A stretch of DNA of 64,000 nt from Trifolium pratense. Its lineage: Eukaryota; Streptophyta; Magnoliopsida; Fabales; Fabaceae. The stretch is from NCBI RefSeq assembly GCF_020283565.1, contig NC_060064.1, positions 6,904,001 through 6,968,000 of the forward strand, read 5' to 3'. The notes beneath the pieces are model-generated. The model searched no databases. It was not told the DNA's origin and worked only from the letters and a program-made list of their open reading frames with translations. Below, in pieces: positions 31,799 through 42,783 of this stretch. Both the position numbers and the translations under genes were made by a program. Positions within the stretch are counted from its first letter, which is position 1. Each line of letters opens with the position of its first letter.

Positions 31799-32290
31799 GA
31801 AACCATTATACCAGCAAAATGGTTTCAGAATATAACTCTCTGAAACCATTCTACCAACTAAATGGTTTCAAAAACAAAAAACTAAGAATCAACTCATTGA
31901 AACCATTCTACTAGCAATATGGTTTCAGAGTACAACTCTCTGAAACCATTCTACTAGCTAAATGGTTTCATAATCAAACAATTAAGAATCTAAGCACTGA
32001 AACCATTCTACTAGTAAAATGGTTTCATAATACAACTATGTGCAACCATTCTACCAGTAAAATGGTTTCAGAAGCAAATAACTAAGAATCAACTCACTGA
32101 AACCATTCTACCAGCAAAATGGTTTTAGTGTACAACTCTCAGAAACCATTGTATCAGCTAAATGGTTTCAGAAGCAAACACAATTAAGAAATTACTCACT
32201 GAAACCATTCTACCAGTACAATGGTTTCAAAATACAACTATGTGCAACCATTCTACCATTAAAATGGTTTCAGAAGCAAACAATAGTTTT
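31799..32290. repeat. 100-bp tandem array of paired hairpins
   Basis: Five units of about 100 bp. Each holds two copies of a palindrome GAAACCATT-N(8-10)-AATGGTTTC. Palindromes start at about 31799, 31842, 31899, 31942, 31999, 32042, 32099, 32142, 32201 and 32243, alternating 43 and 57 bp apart. Between them lie ACAACTCTCTGAAACC-type and AACTAAGAATCAACTCACTG-type spacers. There is no protein-coding content. Confidence 0.9.
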
Positions 32291-32698
32291 TAATTACCGT
32301 TTTATCTCATTTAATTAACTAAAAATAGTTTCAGGTCTCCAAAAATTTCATAAAATATACCAAAAGTTCCAGAATATTATCTACTATTTTATTAAAAACA
32401 AATAAAAAAAATGGTTTCAGAGTACAACTCTGTAAAATCATTATTATTGTTAAATGATTTGTGAAAATAATTTCATGACTTGAACGAGGGAGAGTGAGGT
32501 ACACAAGAAGGTTCTAAATAATTCATAGTACTTTACATAAAATTTTGGAAATTTTTTACGGAATTATAATATTTTTAATTACATTTTTATCTCATTTAAT
32601 TAACTAAAAATAGTTTCAGGTCTTCAAAATTTTCATAAAATATACCAAAATTTCCAGAATATTATCTACTATTTTATTAGAAAAAAATAAAAAAATGG
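32284..32698. repeat. direct repeat flanking the end of the hairpin array
   Basis: A block of about 130 bp (32284-32412), containing ATCTCATTTAATTAACTAAA and ATAGTTTCAGGTC, recurs at about 32568-32698. Between them is a degenerate hairpin unit, so this is the decayed edge of the array. Confidence 0.8.
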
Positions 32699-34289
32699 AG
32701 CCTCCCTGAGGCTGCACGCGTCCCCACGCACCGCCGATGAGAGTGGGCGTGGGCGACGCGCACTGTTCATCGTCTCCTTCGCCCAGTTGAGTTTGCTGAC
32801 CAAATATGTGACATTTTTTTTAAAAAAATTGCCCCGTAGGCAGCGACCATATTGAAAGAAAAAAAAAAGGAAGATGTATGATTTTTTGACTTATATATGT
32901 CCAAACACATATCGAACACAACACTAGCAAAACAAACACAACATAATAGCGCTTAAAACCCTTGAGTTTTTGAAACCAACTCTCACGCATCTTCTTCTTC
33001 ATCAATCACCCTTCCTCCATGATCGCTGTCGTACGCAGTCAAAAATAAGTTTTATAAAATATAGTACAAGGTAGTTGACCTTGGTCGTCTCACAAGGACC
33101 TTTGATTTAATAACTAGTAAAAATAAGAACAATAAAGAATAAAATTAGATGGGGGTTTATGGTTTGTACAGATTGAAAGAGTATTAGAAATTCAATTGAT
33201 AAAGAGACGATCAATCCATTGGTTTTAGGAAAACTTTGTTATGATTCTATCATAGGTTCACATCAGATATTGTTTTTATGTTCATGCCTTGGTTGATTTA
33301 TAAAACTAATTAAACAAGTGATAACAGTTTTATAAGAATTCCATTCGATCAAGCGTCAGAATGCGTTCAACTAACCATGGATAGTGAACAAGCATCACTA
33401 GTAACACGGTTAATATCATGACTGAATTCGATCAACCCTATAGCTAAGCGCCATAGCCTATATCAATTCCTATTCGAACTAATCATACAAGCGATAAATC
33501 AATCCGAAAAGTCTCATAAATATAACTCAAAACAGAGATTAAGCATCACCATATTCGAGTTTCATAAAGAAATAAAGAGCATGAATTGATAAGAGAAGGC
33601 AGTAAACAAGTAAACTGAATTACTATTAAGAACCGAACCTCAAGAAATCATGAACAATGTTTCCGTACACCAATGGATTAACCTAGGGTTTTTAGTTCTC
33701 CATGAGAACAACCTTTCTTTTCTGTTTTCGTGAACTCCGAATTCTCTCTACCCTAGGCTGTGTTTCATTTTATATAATACGGGCTCCAAAAGTTACGGGC
33801 CGAAAACATAAGTTTGGGTCAAAAATAATTAAATTACAAAATGTCTGGAACATAACGCAATTATTTGACACATTTGCGCTCTGAATTGGCTTCAGGCTTA
33901 AACATGAAAGTTGTAGCTCTCTCTCTTAACTTTCCAACGCATCTTCCCGCTCCTCAATTCGCAGCTCAAGTTATTGTCTGCACAATGAGAAGGTGTCAAT
34001 ACGTCATTAAATCCGAAAATTGGTTAAATAAATTCATTAAGGCTCAATTGTGACCGAAAACTTAAAAACATGATAAAAACTTGATATTATTATAGAAAAA
34101 CTACTAATATGCTAAATTATAATACTATAAAATATGTACCAAAATGCACTGATCACTCCATTGTTACACGATACTAAGCTCACGCAAGGCTACGATTCTA
34201 TAGCGCTCGCGCAAGACTACAAATTTGCAAAGCAAGATAATGGATCGTGAGGATGGTGATTATGATTTCTGAAACCTTTGTTTTATTTT
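32699..34289. other. unassigned non-coding stretch
   Basis: About 1.6 kb with one GC-rich patch (32700-32780) and otherwise AT-rich sequence. Several short ORFs have no recognisable features. It may be remnants of a retroelement, but I see no ends, primer sites or coding domains. Confidence 0.35.
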
Positions 34290-34710
34290 CGTCAATATGG
34301 TCCCCGCCTAAGTGGCAATTTTTTTTTTAAAATGTCACATATTTAATCAACAAAGTCAAACCAACGGCCACGTCAACATCAGCAAACAGTTTTTGCCTTC
34401 AAACTAACGACAGTGACTATTGTGACTAACGAAAGTCACTTTCAGGGACTTTTAAATGTTTTTTGATGATTCATGAATTAATGTGACAGCCAGTGCCACT
34501 TTCAGGGACCATTATGGTTATTTAAACAGTCAACATGGTCCCTGAAAGTGGCACTCGCTGTCACATTTGTCCCTGAATCATCAAAAAACATTTAAAAGTA
34601 TCTGAAAGTGACTTCAGTTAGTCACAATAGTCTCTGTTGTTAGTTTGAAGGCAAAAATCGTTTGATGATGGTGACATGACCGTTAGTTTGACTTTGTTGA
34701 CCAAATATAT
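34290..34710. mobile_element. foldback (long inverted repeat) element
   Basis: Arms at about 34350-34517 and 34541-34702 are imperfect inverted copies: CTTTCAGGGACTTTTAAATG opposite CATTTAAAAGTATCTGAAAG, and TTTGCCTTCAAACTAAC opposite GTTAGTTTGAAGGCAAA. It has no coding capacity. A fragment of the same family lies near 30520-30620. Confidence 0.65.
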
Positions 34711-35010
34711 TATTCTCGTGCATCCTACCAGTTAATTATGAAAGATGATGTTTGTAAAATTAATGTTTGTAAAATTAAGGGTAGTAATCATATATTGCAT
34801 GATATTTATTTTAAACTCCAATAATTTATTTGATTATCTTATAAGTTATATCTATCTTAACCATTGTTTCTCGTTTTTCTTTTTTTGCAGAAACAACCTC
34901 TCCATGCTTCTCAATTTCTTGTACCGGTCTTTAAGCTCATTTCATTGAGTTGTACTACTTCGTGTTTATGTTAAATTAAAACTACGTTGATATTGTAACT
35001 ATGTTGGACC

Positions 35011-35208
35011 TGTTGTGGCAAGTGTGAGTGAGTTAAGTCCCACATTGCTTAAAACAGTGGAGGCTGGACACTTTATAAATGAGAAGACCCATAAAACTTA
35101 ACGCCTTAAGGTTTTCGGTTAAAATGTGGTGTTCAACTCACTTGTGAATTTGTTCTTAGGCCCAATATGGATGATCCCCTGACTGCCCCCTCGTTGATTG
35201 ACCCAACA
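35011..35208. mobile_element. solo LTR
   Basis: A 198-bp sequence starting TGTTGTGGCAAG and ending CCCAACA, flanked by the perfect 5-bp repeat GGACC (35006-35010 and 35209-35213). It contains AGTTAAGTCCCACATTGC and CTTTATAAATGAGAAG (TATA), features also present in the TRIM at 58032. A solo LTR arises by recombination between the two LTRs of an inserted element. Confidence 0.75.
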
Positions 35209-35576
35209 GGACCAAGTCCTTTAATTTTTGCTGAAAAATTTGTATCTACATATTTATTGTTGTGAAGTGTTAACTTGAATTTATTCCTACCAAAAATGTG
35301 GATCGAACTAATATTTGTGTAAATTTAATTATTAAAAAATTAAATATTTTAAATTAAATATTGTATTATAATAATATTTGAGTAAATTAAATATTTTAAA
35401 TTGAAATATTAAAAAATAAATTTTATTATGACCTGAGTTCATATATTTGATATGTTATGACCTGAGTTCGAATATGCAATTCTCCACGTCTATACACTTA
35501 ATTATTGTATAATTTTTGCCGCCAAATTTATTAAGATAAAAAAAAAAATTAAGATGATTCCTTTTTTTTTTTTTTT

Positions 35577-35704
35577 GGGTCAAGTAGCCTAGTGGCTAGA
35601 AAATCCACCTTAAAGGTGAATAAGTGGAGTATCCCGGGTTCGAACCCGGGCTCCTGCATATACATTGCGATGTCCTTTACCAACTGAGCCAAGCTCACGA
35701 GGAC
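35577..35704 (-). mobile_element. tRNA-derived SINE
   Basis: Full-length copy of the 10006-10131 family: box A region GGCTCAGTTGGTAAAGGAC and box B GGGTTCGAACCC on the minus strand, A-tail (plus-strand T-run). Perfect 14-bp target duplication AAGATGATTCCTTT (from 35551 and 35705-35718). Confidence 0.85.
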
Positions 35705-35821
35705 AAGATGATTCCTTTCTATCATATGTGATTTGGGTATCTCGTACCCACTCTAATCCTTAATAGGATTTCAACCCTATACTTTCTAGATTAGTTAGTT
35801 TAGAGAACACTTTTTTTTTTT

Positions 35822-35948
35822 TGGTCAGGTAGCCTAGTGGCTTGAAATTCCACCTTTAAAGATGGATAAGTGGAGTGTCCAGGGTTCGAACCCTGGCTCC
35901 TGCATATAAAATGCTGATGTCCCAACCAATTGAGCTAAGCTCATGGGG
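35822..35948 (-). mobile_element. tRNA-derived SINE
   Basis: Second full-length copy 120 bp further on, same orientation, with A-tail and a short flanking repeat ACACTTT (35808-35814 and 35949-35955). Confidence 0.8.
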
Positions 35949-36455
35949 ACACTTTAAAACCAAGTTTTCACTATTTCTATAGGAGTTCATTTTTAAAATT
36001 ACCACCTTAGGAAAATATTATGGAACATATACCCTATTATACGAGTAGTTAACTAACATTTTTAACAAATTTGATTTTTCTTTTAAAAGAAAAATGGTTT
36101 ATATGGTGAAAGATCAAAATTTGAAATTTTGACAAAAAAAATTGACTTTAAAATCATGTAATTTGAATTAACGGATTGAATCTCACGATCAGAACTGCTC
36201 GTGAACTTTAAGCCGATCTCGAGCTAAAAAGAGTTTGTGTCAAACTTGAGCAAAGTTTCGAGTTAAGCTCGGACAATTTCATAAATTTATGTACTATTTT
36301 GAATTCTTCATTCTGAAAGAATTTTAAAACGACATTCGGTGAAGCATAGGACATTATTAATCACCCTCATCAAGGATTTGGAAGGAAACTACTCCTATGA
36401 TAAACGATGGTCAAAGATAGAAAGAAGATATATCATAAAAATGTAAATTTGGTAG
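35949..36455. other. non-coding stretch
   Basis: AT-rich; no supported gene or element. It is the left flank of the retrotransposon insertion. Confidence 0.4.
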
Positions 36456-36890
36456 TGTTCTGGGCCGAGCATAGATGCTCGAGCACCAGAGGATGTCGAA
36501 CAAATACGTCCCGAGCAAGCCTACCATGAAGAGCCCGTGAGACGTGCTCGACTCTCCAACGGTCTGATACACTTACGTATCGTAACGGCAGTAAACCGGA
36601 ATGATGAGCATTTACTGCACATCAAGGCCTCCAAGCCGTTTTCCGGCAGCCACTTGATGGCCATTAATGCCATCAAGGGTCTTGGCCTAGCGCTGGGGGC
36701 TATATATATGTGACTCCACTTCATTTGCAAGGTACGCATTATTTAGCTAAGAAAACCTTCACAAACACAAACTGACTTGAGCGTCGGAGTGCCTGCAGGT
36801 ACACAACCCCCCTCCGCTTCAACAGAGGTCTCAACGCTCTCAACCACCGCAAACGCCGGCGAAGTCGCATTCTTCTGGTCAACACGATCA
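36456..36890 (+). repeat. left LTR
   Basis: 435 bp, TG...CA. TATA-like CTATATATATG near 36701. The five differences from the right LTR are transitions except one C/A at about 36590. Confidence 0.9.
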
Positions 36891-36976
36891 GTGGCGCCGT
36901 CTGTGGGGACCATAGTTTCCCTGTTTAACCAAACCAAAAACTAAAAACTTCCTTCAAAACACTTCTTTCACGACCA

Positions 36977-38137
36977 ATGGCTGGCGTTAACAACCACCAA
37001 ATCCCGGAGCACGTGGCGGAGAACCATGGAACACCGATGGACTACGCGCCGTACCACCCGCTGGACGGCCAATTCGCCTTCGTAACGGAAGATGGCCAAG
37101 GAGGGCAAGACGAGCATTACGAGCCCTACAACCCAGAAGAACCGCAGATCCCTGTGGCTACCCCGCCACAGGCGACTCCGGCAGTGGCTATCCCCCCGGG
37201 CGTTCCCATGCAGGAAATGATGGCTGCGCTGGTCAATGCAATCAACCGCCAGTCGGACTTATTACGGCAGCAGAACCAGCGATACGAACAACAAAATCAA
37301 AGGCTCGAGCAGCAAAGCCGTCGCATCGACGCAATTGCTGAATCGAGGGTCACGGCGCAAGCTCGCTCAGCTCGCCGTTCACCCACACCTGTGAGGAGCA
37401 GAACCTACTCCAGGTCACGCTCACCACCTCGCCGCAGAAGCGAAAGGAGGTCGAGCCCAAGGAGAAGCGAGGCAATATCTCGAAACTCCACCCCGCCGAG
37501 GAGACATTCCCCTAGAAGGGACAACCCTCCTCGCCGCCAAAGGAACCGATCCCCCGAGGGAAGGGACAGCCACCAAGGCCCCCTATCCCGAAGGATCCGG
37601 GAACTCCCTTTACCAGTCGGTCTTGAGAAACCACCGGCAATGGATACTTACGATGGCTCGACAGACCCAGACGAGCACATCGAGAATCTGGAAGCTCTCC
37701 TCGAGTACAGAAATGTACGAGGCTCTATCAAGTGTAAGCTCTTTCCCACGACTCTGAGGAAAGGCGCTATGGCTTGGTATAACAGCTTGGCACCAGGATC
37801 CGTGGATTCCTGGTCGGACCTATGCGCCCGCTTCCGGGCTCACTTCACTTCCTCGAGGCGTCATCCAAAGACTGAAGCAACCCTCGAAGCCATCATTCAA
37901 GGTGAAACCGAGCCCCTAAGGTCCTACCTCGAACGGTTCAACAAAGCAGCCGTAGAGGTAAAGGTCGAGGAGAGCATGAAGCTGTATCTCCTCGACAGGG
38001 GACTACGTCGGGACAGCGACTTTGCTAAAGCTGTCGGTATCGAAGAGCCGAAGACGTTGGATGCATTCTTCGAAAAGGCAAAGAAGTACATCGCCTACGA
38101 GGAGAAACAGAAGGCCATAGATCTAAGGAGGCCGTAA
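36977..38137 (+). CDS. retrotransposon Gag polyprotein
   Basis: An intact 386-aa ORF. Residues 1-90 are low complexity, 90-125 a glutamine-rich coiled coil, 125-200 an SR/RS-like arginine-serine-proline tract, and about 215-380 a retrotrans_gag domain with landmarks TYDGSTDPDEHIENLE, GAMAWYNSL, SWSDLCARFRAHF and PLRSYLERFN. No CCHC knuckle is present before the stop, presumably lost with the deletion that removed pol. Gag forms the virus-like particle that packages element RNA. Its open frame in a pol-less element suggests it still contributes to its own packaging or that the insertion is recent. Confidence 0.85.
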   Translation: MAGVNNHQIPEHVAENHGTPMDYAPYHPLDGQFAFVTEDGQGGQDEHYEPYNPEEPQIPVATPPQATPAVAIPPGVPMQEMMAALVNAINRQSDLLRQQNQRYEQQNQRLEQQSRRIDAIAESRVTAQARSARRSPTPVRSRTYSRSRSPPRRRSERRSSPRRSEAISRNSTPPRRHSPRRDNPPRRQRNRSPEGRDSHQGPLSRRIRELPLPVGLEKPPAMDTYDGSTDPDEHIENLEALLEYRNVRGSIKCKLFPTTLRKGAMAWYNSLAPGSVDSWSDLCARFRAHFTSSRRHPKTEATLEAIIQGETEPLRSYLERFNKAAVEVKVEESMKLYLLDRGLRRDSDFAKAVGIEEPKTLDAFFEKAKKYIAYEEKQKAIDLRRP

Positions 38138-38514
38138 TTCCAGTAGAAACCGGAGCATCCTCCTTCCGAACGGAAGTACCCCTCGAAGGGGAAGACAACC
38201 ACGAAATGCTCAGAGAGGAGCTCGACCTCTTGGAGGAACTCCGAGACGGCGCAGCCCTCCGAGAAGCTACTTTGAAACAAAAAATAGCAAAACGACATGA
38301 TAAAAAGGTCATCAAGCGAGAATTCGACGTTGGAACACTAGTGCTCCGACGTAACCAAAAGGATTCTCGCGAGGGTAAACTCGCGGCACATTGGGAAGGA
38401 CCTTATCGTGTCCGAGCCAAAACCGAAAACGGTGCTTATTATTTGGAAGATCTTTACGGAAAAGAAATTCCTCGACCTTGGAATGCCGAAAAGCTCAAAC
38501 AATACTACAGTTGA
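38138..38514 (+). pseudogene. residual integrase C-terminus (pol remnant)
   Basis: The frame ending at 38514 carries the chromo/SH3-like tail of a gypsy integrase: L-x-x-L-E-E-L-R-D near the start, then VGTLVLRRNQKD, LAAHWEGPYRV and a closing RPWNAEKLKQYY. It starts directly after the gag stop with no protease, RT, RNase H or catalytic DDE part, so an internal deletion fused gag to the end of pol. Confidence 0.85.
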
Positions 38515-39285
38515 GGGAAGCTCAACGCCGTCCCTCGACGAAGGCTGTGTCTTCGCCCATGAGAAGCACACCTATACAACGGAGGAGTGCTTAGGTACGG
38601 GCATGAATCTTAAAAATATAAAACAAAGTCGAGACATTAGGAGCTCGATGATGTTGGCGAGGATAGTTCTAGACCAAGGAACACCATCGTCGTAGTACAC
38701 GCCCGGTAGAACCCCAGCTCGCGATGGGATGTTCACACCCCGAGGAGGAAAGCTTAACAACAGCCCCTCTCCTCGTTATTAGTTTGGATAAACATCTCCA
38801 AACACTTAGGATGGTTCCCCACACCTTCTAAGCTCGGCATCAGCGATACTAGCTATCATAACGATGACCACCGTCTAAACACACACTAGCGCGAAGACAC
38901 GAATAGTTCGGCGTATAGAATGTTTGGAAAATTAATTAAGTTAAAGCTACAAGCAAGAACGATCAATGCTAGAAGCAAAAACACCGCATGAAAATTGCCG
39001 CATAAAACCTAAATCTAAGCGCGATGAGATAAAGGTAAAGAACGCGAGCAAATAATTTAAAGTGCGAAATAAAATAAAACCCTCGAGGACAAGCTCGGTT
39101 CGCTCGAAAAAACTGTAGCATATGTTCGGAACGATTAATTCAGAAGTTATAACATACATTCAAGGGAAGTGCATAATTAAAGCACAGCTGCAAAAATAAA
39201 TGATGCTCGAAGGATTAAAACTTAATATTCTTTATTAATAGAAAGCCAGTACAGAAGGAAAGAAAATTACAAAGGATCCGAGCAT
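38515..39285. other. retrotransposon 3' non-coding region
   Basis: Sequence between the integrase remnant and the antisense ORF, without a supported coding frame. Long 3' spacers are usual in Tat-lineage elements. Confidence 0.6.
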
Positions 39286-39621
39286 CTAATCCACATGCTC
39301 GGAATCTGAATCAATCTTCAACAATTCCGCTGGCTTCATCTTGGATTCCACTGTCATCTGGGACTCCCCTTCGTCAGAGGAAGAGAGAAGAGGGTAAAAG
39401 TCCTGAGACTTATAAGTCTTCAGGAACTCCGCATAATCCCCATCTATCTCATCCGAACCTGACGAACTGGAGATATCTGAAGAGAGAGTTATCGTCTCCA
39501 CCTTAACCTCCTTCGCCTTCTTGGAACGAGTAACCATAGCAGTGGACACCTCAATTTTCTTCTTTCCCCTCTGGGACTTAAAGCTCTCGACGGCAACCTT
39601 CTTGGTATTCTTCCTATCCAT
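39286..39621 (-). CDS. antisense ORF (aORF) of the retrotransposon
   Basis: A 111-aa ORF on the strand opposite to gag, between the integrase remnant and the right LTR. The protein is lysine-rich at the N-terminus (KKVAVESFKSQRGKKK, RSKKAK) and acidic and serine-rich after that (LSSDISSSSGSDE, SSSDEGESQ), with no known domain. A TATA box CTATAAATA lies on the minus strand at 39670-39678, about 50 nt before the ATG, so it appears to have its own promoter. Extra antisense ORFs at this position are known from Tat-lineage elements (Retand and relatives); function unknown. Confidence 0.65.
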   Translation of the reverse strand: MDRKNTKKVAVESFKSQRGKKKIEVSTAMVTRSKKAKEVKVETITLSSDISSSSGSDEIDGDYAEFLKTYKSQDFYPLLSSSDEGESQMTVESKMKPAELLKIDSDSEHVD

Positions 39622-39669
39622 CGCTGATGCTCAAAACACAATTGTGAAGGGCAAAGAGAAAGCAGCAAG

Positions 39670-39678
39670 TATTTATAG
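39670..39678 (-). promoter_or_regulatory. TATA box of the antisense ORF
   Basis: CTATAAATA on the minus strand, about 50 nt upstream of the antisense ATG at 39621. It is the best-placed promoter motif within the element other than the LTRs. Confidence 0.5.
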
Positions 39679-39961
39679 GGAACTTGCCGCCCAAAAAGCC
39701 CAACATCGTGTTTAACGGCCCATAAATACAAGAGGCGGCTACTAATACCTAGGGTTGACCACTTGGTAAAAACGCTTCCCCTTTTCCAAAGCTTGACTTT
39801 GACCAAAGGGGATCACGAAAACTCAAGGAAGAAAAACACGACGGGCCATCTCGAAATAGTTATGTTCGACAAACCGAAAGATCTCCTAAAAGCACGAGAT
39901 GAATCGTTCAAGCTTCAAAGTTATTATCCTCATCAACGAGCATAACAACTTGGGGGACTCC

Positions 39962-40396
39962 TGTTCTGGGCCGAGCATAGATGCTCGAGCACCAGAGGAT
40001 GTCGAACAAATACGTCCCGAGCAAGCCTACCATGAAGAGCCCGCGAGACGTGCTCGACTCTCCAACGGTCTGATACACTTACGTATCGTAACGGCCGTAA
40101 ACCGGAATGATGAGCATTTACTGCACATCAAGGCCTCCAAGCCGTTTTCCGGCAGCCACTTGATGGCCATTAATGCCATCAAGGGTCTTGGCCCAGCGCT
40201 GGGGGCTATATATATGTGACTCCACTTCATTTGCAAGGTACGCATTATTTAGCTAAGAAAACCTTCACAAACACAAACTGACTTGAGCGTCGGAGTGCCT
40301 GCAGGTACACAACCCCCCTCCGCTTCAACAGGGGTCTCAACGCTCTCAACCACCGCAAACGCCGGCGAAGTCGCATTCTTCTGGTCAACATGATCA
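39962..40396 (+). repeat. right LTR
   Basis: 435 bp, 98.9 percent identical to the left LTR by eye, followed by the GGTAG duplication. Confidence 0.9.
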
Positions 40397-40756
40397 GGTA
40401 GTTTCAAAAATTCAAAAATTCAAAATTTAGTGCATTAGTTTATACATCCATGAGCATCAACTAGAATGGAAGCAAATGTAGAGTTTTCTTCTCTAGGAAT
40501 ATAGTTGAGCATAATGCACTCGCATTGAGCAAAGAAATGATCTTGGAATTTATCTAGTCATACATATCAAAACACTAATAAAAACCTACTAGCATTTTCA
40601 ATTTATGTTTTTTCCGCTCTTTAGCTTTCTCTTCCGCTCTTTAGCAACATTCTTAGCACTGAAAACCTACAATTCAACAAAAGTAAAAAAATCATTAGGA
40701 AAGAAGCCTATAAAATGACAAAGACACAATTAAATATTAAATAAAATGTAATATAA

Positions 40757-42783
40757 AATTCAATACCTTTTTCTTGAGTGAAAGCACCTCATTTTCTTTG
40801 TACTCTATCATTTCAAGCTACCTTTCGACAAGGGCCTCTATTTCACGAATGAGATCAACATCATTCTGCCAACGTCAAATTTATATGGTGACAAGTCAAT
40901 GCAAAACAAATATCAGAATCCTTAAAAAAATTATCTCATTTAATGTACGAAACACCATCAGCACAATTGATACAGTCCAAACAACGCCTCTGCAAACAGC
41001 AAGACCACATGAAAATATATGGATGCCTTTATGTTACAATGCCCTATTGATAATTCTATGCTTATCTCTAGAGCATGTGCCGATAAGTGTTGGGTACTCG
41101 TGTATAATAATGTATATGACCCTATTAAAAAAGGGAGTCGTTGGGAAACTGTTTTTGCTGAAATTAACCCAAAACTACATTTTTAGGGGAGAAAAAATTG
41201 TATTCTCCAAAGCATTTACTAGTTGAAGATCAGAACACAATGCCTTTCAACGGGTGAATTTTGAGAATGAGATAACATGAGGGATATTGATGGGAATGAA
41301 TGTGATACATTGAAATTCTTGAAGTTGCCACTCTTTTTCTTGATACATCGGATTGAAGGTTGTTCTTTTCATTAATTATGTACAACAAAATGAATGAGAT
41401 TATTAATGTTGGTGTTAACTGTGATATCCATAGCTACTATTAATGTTTTAATCCCTAATGCAAACTGGTCATATTTTTAAATAGAATTCAATTTTTTTAG
41501 TATGCATATCTTTACATTTTATACCATTCAGTTTCGCCATTCAATTTCTAAATAAATATGCAAACCTGTGTGACCATTCGGTTTAAACATATGCACATGG
41601 TATGAACTGTCAATGGTATGAGTGGAATAATCACACGGATTGCAGAATGGTGAAACTGAATGGTGTTTCTCAGTGGAGACCCTTGTAGATGCTTCAAAAG
41701 TGAACGAATAAAATAGCAAAATTGGAAAGGAGAAAAACAATTAACCTTGGAAGTTGGAACATCACAATGGATAACAAGGTCAACTGTAGGAATATCCAAA
41801 CCGCGACCAGAAACATCAGTCAACCTTTCCAGATTTAAATTCTTGAAGTGCTTCAAGCCTTTGAGCCCGTGATCTGAATGAATGTAGAGCTGCAGCTTCT
41901 TGATCAAGCACTTCCAACATTAAATTTAAACAATAACAATCTCTGCAATTTGGGAACTGTTAAGAGTATCTACAAAATAAGACATGTTATTGCTTAGCAT
42001 ATTCGGTTAGAATGGGGATAATTGTCATAAACATTTCAACTACTAGAGCTCAACTTGCACCCTAAGTGTAAGCATGCATGATCAGAACAACAACTATACT
42101 CCTATATTATAGGTATTTAATTTTCCAATGTGCAAGAATAACAGTTTAGTTATTGATGGCAAGGAAAAGAATAAAAAGCACACATAGGTTCGTACTGCAT
42201 ATGTAAACAACTTCCATTTTCCAACCTACAAGCTATTTACATTTATTTTGGCTTAACATTTTAATTTTAACTCTTGAAATATGATTCAAAATTGTCTTAG
42301 AATACAAACAAATGAAACTCATCTTTATATTAGCTACAGAACAGATAGTAGGCAGAGTTGTTTAATCAATGTAAGATCTGAAAGTGGCAACATAATAGAG
42401 TGAGAAGTAACAACGGCAGACCTTAGCTTACAATAATACAGACAGTAAAAATCATCTAGAGAAGTACCTGCAAGTAGAGACGAAGACAATTGCACAACGA
42501 ATGCCCATATCTTTCATTTTAGACAAGATATGCATATACATCCTTCACCTTTTTAGGGATGAATACAATTTGTTGAGTGAGCCTTTCAACTGTCTTAAAC
42601 CGATCATAAGCCATGAAGGCATACAGCTTATCTTGATAACGCTCACGCAACTTTTGCAGATTACTAGTCGTGGTTGCAGAAAAGAATAGATTTTGGCAGT
42701 TTTCTGGTAAGAACTGAAAGATAAATTTCAATTCCTCTGAAACCCAGCATCCAAGACTCGATCTGCTTCATCGAAGACAGAAA
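40757..42783 (-). pseudogene. DEAD-box RNA helicase pseudogene (RH36/DDX49-type)
   Basis: Three exon remnants keep their splice borders. Exon a (42783-42468) encodes the FDEADRVLD box, FQFLPENCQNLFFSATTT and a KVKDVY...MHILSKM-like part; two frameshifts break it (near 42750 and 42555). Exon b (about 41945-41742) encodes LDQEAAALHSF-like sequence, then a short internal deletion, then DVSGRGLDIPTVDLVIHCDVP. Exon c (40875-40757) encodes the C-terminal NDVDLIREIEALV block with an in-frame stop shortly after. The HRVGR motif exon and the N-terminal half were not found. Retained introns show a genomic fragment, not a processed copy. In cells this family acts in ribosome biogenesis. Confidence 0.8.

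Larger units (their letters stand above)
36456..40396 (+). mobile_element. Ty3/gypsy-type LTR retrotransposon with internal deletion (Tat-like)
   Basis: Identical-length LTRs of 435 bp (36456-36890, 39962-40396) begin TGTTCTGGG and end ATCA. A perfect 5-bp duplication GGTAG flanks the element (36451-36455, 40397-40401). The LTRs differ at five positions (1.15 percent). The internal region has a primer-site-like TGGCGCCGTCTGTGGGGAC just after the left LTR, an intact gag, only the last part of integrase, an antisense ORF, and a polypurine-type tract (TTGGGGGACTCC) before the right LTR. Protease, reverse transcriptase and RNase H are absent, so it needs helper enzymes. Confidence 0.9.

Noticed and set aside
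31799..32290. Regular repeats resembling a CRISPR array
   Set aside because: Plant nuclear context, no cas genes, spacers are themselves repeated and the repeats alternate 43/57 bp.
39489..39806. 105-aa minus-strand ORF overlapping the antisense ORF
   Set aside because: It is a different frame over the antisense ORF and its promoter, with arginine-rich chance composition.
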